From: Nocardioidaceae bacterium
GTDB lineage: Bacteria > Actinomycetota > Actinomycetes > Propionibacteriales > Nocardioidaceae
Assembly: GCA_020438665.1 (NCBI GenBank)
Contig: JAGQUE010000095.1
Location: forward strand, 1 to 18,307
Reading direction: 5' to 3'
Length of the DNA stretch: 18,307 nt
How positions within the stretch are numbered: the stretch's first letter is position 1; each line of letters begins with the position of its first letter. The notes beneath the pieces were generated by a model. That model was not told the origin of the DNA, ran no database searches, and saw only the letters and a program-made list of their open reading frames with translations. Both the position numbers and the translations under genes were made by a program. Below are positions 14,586 through 18,307 of the stretch, in pieces.

Positions 14586-14814
14586 GCGGGTGCCGCAGCG
14601 TCGGGTGGGCTTCCCTCGAGACGACCTGACGCCTGCACCCGCAGGGTGGCCCGATGTTGGTGCTCGACCGAGGCCTTCGAGACGTGCCGCAGCCACTCTC
14701 AGCAGCGGGTCTTGGCGGGTCTTCGTGCAACGTCGTCGGGTGGGATTCGGACGAAGGAGAGCGGGAGGTCAGCCGCCGCGCAGGGGCAACGCAGATCCTG
14801 AATCGCTTCATAGA
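14586..14814. other. Intergenic stretch before csoR
   Basis: No supported gene. It contains small repeats: CGTCGGGTGGG occurs twice (near 14599 and 14732), and GCGGGTCTT occurs twice in tandem near 14705-14723. Their role is unclear. Confidence 0.4.
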
Positions 14815-14833
14815 CATACGGTACGGGGGTATG
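14815..14833 (+). promoter_or_regulatory. Probable CsoR operator
   Basis: CATAC-n9-GTATG palindrome with a G-tract. TACGGGGGTATGG (14822-14834) closely matches the right half of known CsoR/CopZA operators of the TACCC..GGGGGTA type. It lies just upstream of the csoR start, where bound CsoR would block transcription and give copper-relieved autoregulation. Confidence 0.65.
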
Positions 14834-14841
14834 GTAATGGC

Positions 14842-15147
14842 ATGATGCCGGGCACCAGTCTCCAGGGGAGCAACTCGGGCTACGTGGACGACAAGGACGC
14901 GATCCTGACTCGGCTGCGACGTGTCGAGGGCCAGGTCCGTGGCCTGCAGCGGCAAGTCGAGAGCGAGACCTACTGCATCGACATCCTCACGCAGGTCTCG
15001 GCTGCCACCAAGGCTCTGCAGAGCGTCGCCCTGCTGCTTCTGGACGACCACTTGCGCCATTGCGTGTCACAGGCCGCCAGCTCTCAGGAGCGGGAGGAGA
15101 AGGTCGACGAGGCAAGCCAGGCGATCGCGCGCCTGGTCCGCTCGTGA
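14842..15147 (+). CDS. csoR: Copper-sensing transcriptional repressor CsoR
   Basis: 101 residues from ATG 14842 (or 14845). All-helical CsoR/RcnR fold: ILTRLRRVEGQVRGLQRQVE (about 21-40) carries the basic DNA-contact residues, and the Cu(I) ligands are Cys45, His70 and Cys74. The spacing Cys-24-His-3-Cys equals that of Mycobacterium tuberculosis CsoR (36, 61, 65), so Cu(I) rather than Ni/Co or persulfide sensing is expected. Cu(I) binding releases DNA and derepresses targets. A matching palindrome is directly upstream. Longer frames beginning near 14527 overlap the DUF2752 gene and lack support. Confidence 0.93.
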   Translation: MMPGTSLQGSNSGYVDDKDAILTRLRRVEGQVRGLQRQVESETYCIDILTQVSAATKALQSVALLLLDDHLRHCVSQAASSQEREEKVDEASQAIARLVRS

Positions 15148-15202
15148 CCCGGCTCCGGCTGCCATCGCGGGACCCGGCCGCGCAGGAAGCACCGGCGGCC
15201 GC

Positions 15203-15225
15203 CCAGCACCCCGCGGGGTAGCTGG
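15203..15225. promoter_or_regulatory. Near-perfect dyad between csoR and DUF6153 gene
   Basis: CCAGC-ACCCCGCGGGGT-A-GCTGG: a 12-bp perfect palindrome flanked by complementary arms. It lies 56 nt after csoR and 36 nt before GTG 15261. It could be the csoR terminator or a C/G-tract operator (the ACCCC..GGGGT core is loosely CsoR-like). The sequence cannot decide. Confidence 0.4.
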
Positions 15226-15247
15226 CGTCGGCCTCACCAGGTGTCCT

Positions 15248-15263
15248 TACACTCGACACAGTG
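15248..15263 (+). promoter_or_regulatory. Probable -10 of a leaderless transcript
   Basis: TACACT (15248-15253) ends 7 nt before GTG 15261, and no Shine-Dalgarno sequence is present. This is the expected layout for a leaderless mRNA, common in actinomycetes. Confidence 0.45.
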
Positions 15264-15698
15264 AGCGTCCCCGCCGTGCACACGATCGCGCCCGCAGCGC
15301 AGCGCAGGCGCCCAGCGGGAGCGGCATGGCTGATCGTGGTGGTCGTCCTGGGCGTCCTGGCGATGCACGGACTCAGCGGCCATGGCATGTCGTCAGCCTC
15401 CGACGTCGAGATGACCTTGACGCCCGACACGCCGTCGTCCATGGCCGCACCGGGGCACACCGTCGACGCCGCCGACCAGGTCGCGCCGGCGCACCCTGAC
15501 CACGGCATGTCCGCGACGGGGATGATGTGCGTGGCCGTCCTGGCCGGTGCTGTGCTGCTCGTGCTGCTCGCGCGCCGGCGTCCGCTCGGACGCGAGACCC
15601 TGGCCGGGCACACCCGCATACGGCTTCCATCTCTGGCGGTCGACCGTCGAAGCACCGGCCCACCCTCTGCCTGGAAGTTCTCCGTGATCCGCTGCTGA
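15261..15698 (+). CDS. DUF6153-like membrane protein
   Basis: 145 residues from GTG 15261. One hydrophobic helix near the N-terminus (about 22-36) ends in MHGLSGHGMSSA, a Met/His motif. A polar extracytoplasmic stretch with His and Met (APGHTVDAADQVAPAHPDHGMS) follows, then a second helix (about 88-103) and a basic tail ending SAWKFSVIRC. This arrangement matches proteins annotated DUF6153 in actinomycete copper loci. Metal binding by the Met/His segments is plausible; the function is unestablished. It lies 113 nt after csoR and 90 nt before the DUF305 gene. Confidence 0.7.
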   Translation: MSVPAVHTIAPAAQRRRPAGAAWLIVVVVLGVLAMHGLSGHGMSSASDVEMTLTPDTPSSMAAPGHTVDAADQVAPAHPDHGMSATGMMCVAVLAGAVLLVLLARRRPLGRETLAGHTRIRLPSLAVDRRSTGPPSAWKFSVIRC

Positions 15699-15788
15699 GC
15701 GCCTCGACGCCGGGCCGGCTGAACCCAGCCGCGCTTCGGCGCGCCCTCGAGATCCTCACACACCCTCACGGACACGGAGAACAGACTG

Positions 15789-16403
15789 ATGCGCACCACC
15801 CGGACCGTCGGCCTCGCAGCCGCACTTGCCCTCGTCCTGGGCGGCACCCTCGCCGCCTGCGGCGACGACAACGCCCAGAACCCGACGACCTCCCAGGCCA
15901 GCTCGACGCAACACAACGACGCCGACATCACCTTCGCGACCGAGATGATTCCGCACCACGCGCAGGCACTCACCATGGTCGAGATGATGGGAGGCCGTCC
16001 CGTCGACCCCGCAGTGGAGAAGCTCGCCGGCGACATCCGCGACGCGCAGACCCCCGAGATCGAGACCATGACCCAGTGGCTGACCCAGTGGGGCGAGAAG
16101 GTCCCGCAGACGGGCCAGGACCACGGCCACAACGACATGGGCGGCATGGGCGGCATGGGTGACGACCAGGCCGCGCCCGGCATGATGTCCGACGCCGACA
16201 TGAAGGAGCTGCAGCAGGCCCCCGACGCCCAGTTCCAGGACATGTGGCTCGAGATGATGATCAAGCACCACCAGGGCGCCATCGCGATGGCAAAGGCCGA
16301 GATCGAGAACGGTCAGTACCAGCCGGCCGTGGACCTCGCGAAGCAGATCGTCGCGTCGCAGTCCGAGGAGATCAGCACCATGCAGGACATGCTCTCGAAC
16401 TGA
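15789..16403 (+). CDS. DUF305 lipoprotein
   Basis: 204 residues from ATG 15789 with GGAGA 8 nt upstream. The lipoprotein signal ends in LAAC (Cys24). The DUF305 domain has two halves, each with a Met-His-His core: EMIPHHAQALTMVEMM (about 52-67) and EMMIKHHQGAIAMAKAE (about 155-171). Between them is a Met/Gly/His linker (GHNDMGGMGGMGDD). DUF305 is a ferritin-like helical domain often found with copper resistance genes, and the HH and M residues suggest copper binding. The protein would act on the outer face of the membrane, with the multicopper oxidase. Confidence 0.93.
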   Translation: MRTTRTVGLAAALALVLGGTLAACGDDNAQNPTTSQASSTQHNDADITFATEMIPHHAQALTMVEMMGGRPVDPAVEKLAGDIRDAQTPEIETMTQWLTQWGEKVPQTGQDHGHNDMGGMGGMGDDQAAPGMMSDADMKELQQAPDAQFQDMWLEMMIKHHQGAIAMAKAEIENGQYQPAVDLAKQIVASQSEEISTMQDMLSN

Positions 16404-16411
16404 TCACGGGT

Positions 16412-16445
16412 GGCGGGGTCGTCCAATCCATCGGCCGGCCCCGCC
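16412..16445 (+). terminator. Possible bidirectional terminator
   Basis: GGCGGGG ... CCCCGCC, a 7-bp GC stem with a 20-nt spacer, between the convergent DUF305 (plus) and STAS (minus) genes. No T tract. Confidence 0.4.
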
Positions 16446-16488
16446 CCTGCGGGTCATCCTGAGACCGACGTCAAGGCACACGTACCCG

Positions 16489-16872
16489 TCACCCGCATCC
16501 TGGACCAGGATGGCCGACCGCCTGGATGGCCGACTGTCGGGTCGAGTGGATCGGCAGGACCCTGTCCATCCCGGTGAGCACGAACGTGCGACGCACCGGT
16601 CCATCCCCGGCCACGACCAGGACGGCCCCTCCAGCCGCCCGCGCCACCTGGTGGGCGCGGGCGACGACTCCGAGCCCGGCCGAGTCAATGAGCGACAACT
16701 GGTCGAGGTCGAACACGAGCCGAAGGTCGGGACCGAAGGTCACGTGTTCCGCGAGCAACGCGCGCACCTGCGAAGCCCCGAAGACATCAAGAGCACCAGA
16801 CAACTCCACCACCGTGCACGGCCCGACCGGAACAAGGTTGACCGCCACCGCGTCACTGCCTGGTGCCGCCAT
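16489..16872 (-). CDS. STAS-domain anti-sigma factor antagonist
   Basis: 127 residues from ATG 16872 with a GAAAGGG ribosome site. A single STAS domain: VVELSGALDVFGASQVRALL (about 21-40) and LRLVFDLDQLSLIDSAGLGV (about 50-69). Asp63-Ser64-x-Gly-Leu carries the serine that kinases phosphorylate in SpoIIAA/RsbV-type antagonists. The protein would bind an anti-sigma factor when unphosphorylated and so release a stress sigma factor; neither partner is encoded in the window. It is convergent with the DUF305 gene and divergent from the STAS gene at 17245. Confidence 0.88.
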   Translation of the reverse strand: MAAPGSDAVAVNLVPVGPCTVVELSGALDVFGASQVRALLAEHVTFGPDLRLVFDLDQLSLIDSAGLGVVARAHQVARAAGGAVLVVAGDGPVRRTFVLTGMDRVLPIHSTRQSAIQAVGHPGPGCG

Positions 16873-17244
16873 GGGCCCTTTCTACCGGCTGCGAGCCGAG
16901 GGTTCGGTGGTTTCATCCGGGGCCGCATGGTGGATCTCTCACCACATCGGTCAGTCGCCCGACAGGTACGAAGTCGCCCGGCGCGCGTTGGAGCCGACTG
17001 AGTCGCTGCTCGTGCGCTGGGGCAGACGCCGACGTCGTCACCCGCCTGCGGTGCCGAGCAGGACCCACCCTTCGAGGCGACACCGAGGAGACGAGCTGGC
17101 GCTGGACCCCGTGGCACCCTTTCAGGTGGCGCCGCGGGCCCCGGAGCCGCCCTACCGTCAAAGGCAGACCCCGAACTCGTCGCGACCGGTCACCCAGGGG
17201 CCCGTCCGTTCTCGGGTTGAACGCTGGCGAACGTAGACCCTCGC
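16873..17244. other. 372-base gap between two divergent STAS genes
   Basis: No intact gene is supported. A plus-strand frame from about 16890 reads SGAAWWISHHIGQSPDRYEV and on to about 17020, and the neighbouring frame then reads ADADVVTRLRC. Together they could be a frameshifted remnant of an unrecognised protein. The region must also hold the divergent promoters; no clear elements are visible. Confidence 0.3.
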
Positions 17245-17652
17245 ATGGACATTGACTTCGCTCCGGCCCTCGTGGTGGTGCGAACCCGCCCGCCGACCGC
17301 GCACGTGACTCTCGTCGGCGAATTCGACCTGGCGGAGGCGCCCCGCCTCGCTCTCGACCTCGCCGATGTGGTGGCCGCCGGCTGCTGCTTCTTGCGGGTC
17401 GACCTGTCCCAGGTGACGTTCTGCGACGCATCCACCATCTGGCTGCTCGGTAAGACCGATGAACGCGTTCAAGCCGACGGCGGCAACCTGCGCGTCCTCG
17501 AGGCATCCGATGCCGCCTTGCGGGTCCTGCGGCTGGCCGGCTCTGACGGCCTGGTCGAGTCTGTCAGAGCCGAGAACGTGGTGACCCTTCGACACCGACG
17601 CAGCCTTGTCGAGCTGATGCCGTCTCCGGAACCGTCAGGAGACCCCGCATGA
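17245..17652 (+). CDS. STAS-domain protein with atypical phosphorylation site
   Basis: 135 residues from ATG 17245. STAS fold: VTLVGEFDLAEAPRLALDL (about 21-39) and CCFLRVDLSQVTFCDASTIW (about 47-66). Where typical antagonists have Asp-Ser-x-Gly-Leu, this has Asp61-Ala62-Ser63-Thr-Ile: the serine is displaced by one residue and the Gly is missing, so phosphorylation control may be altered. Its stop overlaps the start of the ANTAR gene by 4 nt (ATGA), a pairing common in actinomycetes. Upstream SD is weak. Function as a regulatory partner is inferred. Confidence 0.82.
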   Translation: MDIDFAPALVVVRTRPPTAHVTLVGEFDLAEAPRLALDLADVVAAGCCFLRVDLSQVTFCDASTIWLLGKTDERVQADGGNLRVLEASDAALRVLRLAGSDGLVESVRAENVVTLRHRRSLVELMPSPEPSGDPA

Positions 17653-17993
17653 CCGGCCACCCCGACAGACACCACGGACCCCTGGACACGCAGTCCGACG
17701 CGGCTGATCGCATCGCCTAGCTCGAGGAAGCGCTGCGCAGCCGCACCGTCATCGCGAGGGCGCAGGGGATGTTGATGGAGCGGTACGAGCTGTCCGCCGA
17801 TGCGGCGTTCGCGCTGCTGCGCAGGGCGTCGAACCATCCCAACGTCAGGGTCGTCGACATCGCGGCCACCCTGGTCGAGACCCGCCGCCTACCGCACGAG
17901 CTACCCGACCACCCAGTCCCTGGCCACCCGGGGCAGCTGCCAAGCGCGCCGGCTCCTCCCGGCTCGACGCAGCGAGCCGGCCGCGGTTCCTAG
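17649..17993 (+). pseudogene. ANTAR-domain gene interrupted by an in-frame TAG
   Basis: ATG 17649 overlaps the STAS stop. Codon 24 (17718-17720) is TAG. The same frame continues as LEEALRSRTVIARAQGMLME, RYELSADAAFALLRRASNHP and VRVVDIAATLVETRRL, an intact ANTAR RNA-binding helix bundle, to a stop at 17991-17993. The expected residue is Gln (CAG to TAG by one change). ANTAR proteins bind paired RNA hairpins to prevent termination. The intact domain after the stop suggests a recent mutation, readthrough, or sequencing error; a start at ATG 17769 would cut off the first helix. The Pro-rich tail after TRRLP is atypical. Confidence 0.8.
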
Positions 17994-18307
17994 GCCCCAC
18001 AGCCATCAAACCCAGCTTCGGCATCCCCAGGTCCCGCCAGAAGACGTAGATGACCCCGGCGGCGTCTCGGGTCGCCACCGGGGTCACGTTCAACTCTAGG
18101 CTCGCCAGGTGCCCAGGGGAAGCGGGCCCGTCCCGTCTTGCACGGACCTTGAGCCCGGCGCGGTACTGACGACGACCCCGTCGCACCAACCTGATGGACG
18201 CCAGAGCAGATGAGGCTTCAGCACGACCGGCCGAAGAGCCTCAACCGGGAGACCGCCCCTCCGAGTGTCGCGTCTGGACTCGGGTGTCAACGGCCAAGTC
18301 GCGGTCC
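17994..18307 (-). other. Probable broken minus-strand ORF at the window edge
   Basis: No intact gene. On the minus strand, a frame entering at about 18290 reads to GTGPLPLGTWRA and stops at 18096. The adjacent frame continues directly as SLELNVTPVATRDAAGVIYV then FWRDLGMPKLGLMAVGP, with mostly G/C third positions. The join suggests one gene with a frameshift near 18098. I do not recognise the product. It is convergent with the ANTAR gene. Confidence 0.35.

Noticed and set aside
1..18307. tRNA, rRNA, CRISPR, riboswitch or replication origin
   Set aside because: I looked for cloverleaf ends, rRNA cores and spaced repeats on both strands by eye and saw none; a covariance-model scan would be needed to exclude small RNAs.

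Overview
This is a high-GC window (strong G/C bias at third codon positions, several GTG starts, SHOCT, STAS and ANTAR domain proteins, a twin-arginine lipoprotein oxidase). It looks like accessory DNA of an actinomycete, plausibly in or near the Nocardioidaceae, though the sequence alone does not fix the genus. The dominant theme is copper resistance and handling.

Layout. 1-2112: 3' part of a Cu(+)-exporting P1B-1 ATPase whose start lies outside the window. 2338-4931: an apparent plus-strand operon (SHOCT membrane protein, Tat-lipoprotein multicopper oxidase with a Met-rich loop, DUF2892-like membrane protein, His-rich small membrane protein). 4932-6474: a poorly coding stretch with a small minus-strand membrane protein, a gene broken by two compensating single-base indels, and remnants. 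6475-7098: a SAM-dependent methyltransferase. 7219-8880: a small His-rich ORF (minus) and a hypothetical gene (plus), with a 958-bp element (about 40-bp inverted repeats, 8-bp target duplication) inserted in the short gap between them. The element carries a thioredoxin-like gene and a Cys-rich membrane protein gene, but no transposase. 8993-9767: a second SHOCT gene and a 3-TM membrane protein (minus), divergent from an OmpR/EnvZ-type two-component system (9940-11846). 12010-13941: a thiol-redox module (CxxC glutaredoxin-like protein, CcdA-like membrane protein, membrane-anchored redoxin). 14100-16403: DUF2752 protein, CsoR copper repressor with a probable operator, DUF6153-like protein and DUF305 lipoprotein. 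16489-17993: two divergent STAS proteins and an ANTAR gene interrupted by an in-frame amber codon. The last 300 bases hold a probably broken minus-strand ORF.

How it fits together. Two copper sensors are encoded: cytoplasmic CsoR with the Cu(I) ligand spacing Cys-X24-His-X3-Cys, and a membrane histidine kinase with its response regulator. An identical 18-bp sequence lies exactly 73 nt before the start of both SHOCT genes, and a shorter variant lies 79 nt before the thiol-redox module. I infer these are binding sites of the encoded response regulator. In this reading the regulator controls an envelope response (oxidation of Cu(I) by the multicopper oxidase, metal binding by Met/His-rich proteins, thiol repair), while CsoR controls itself and possibly the genes that follow.
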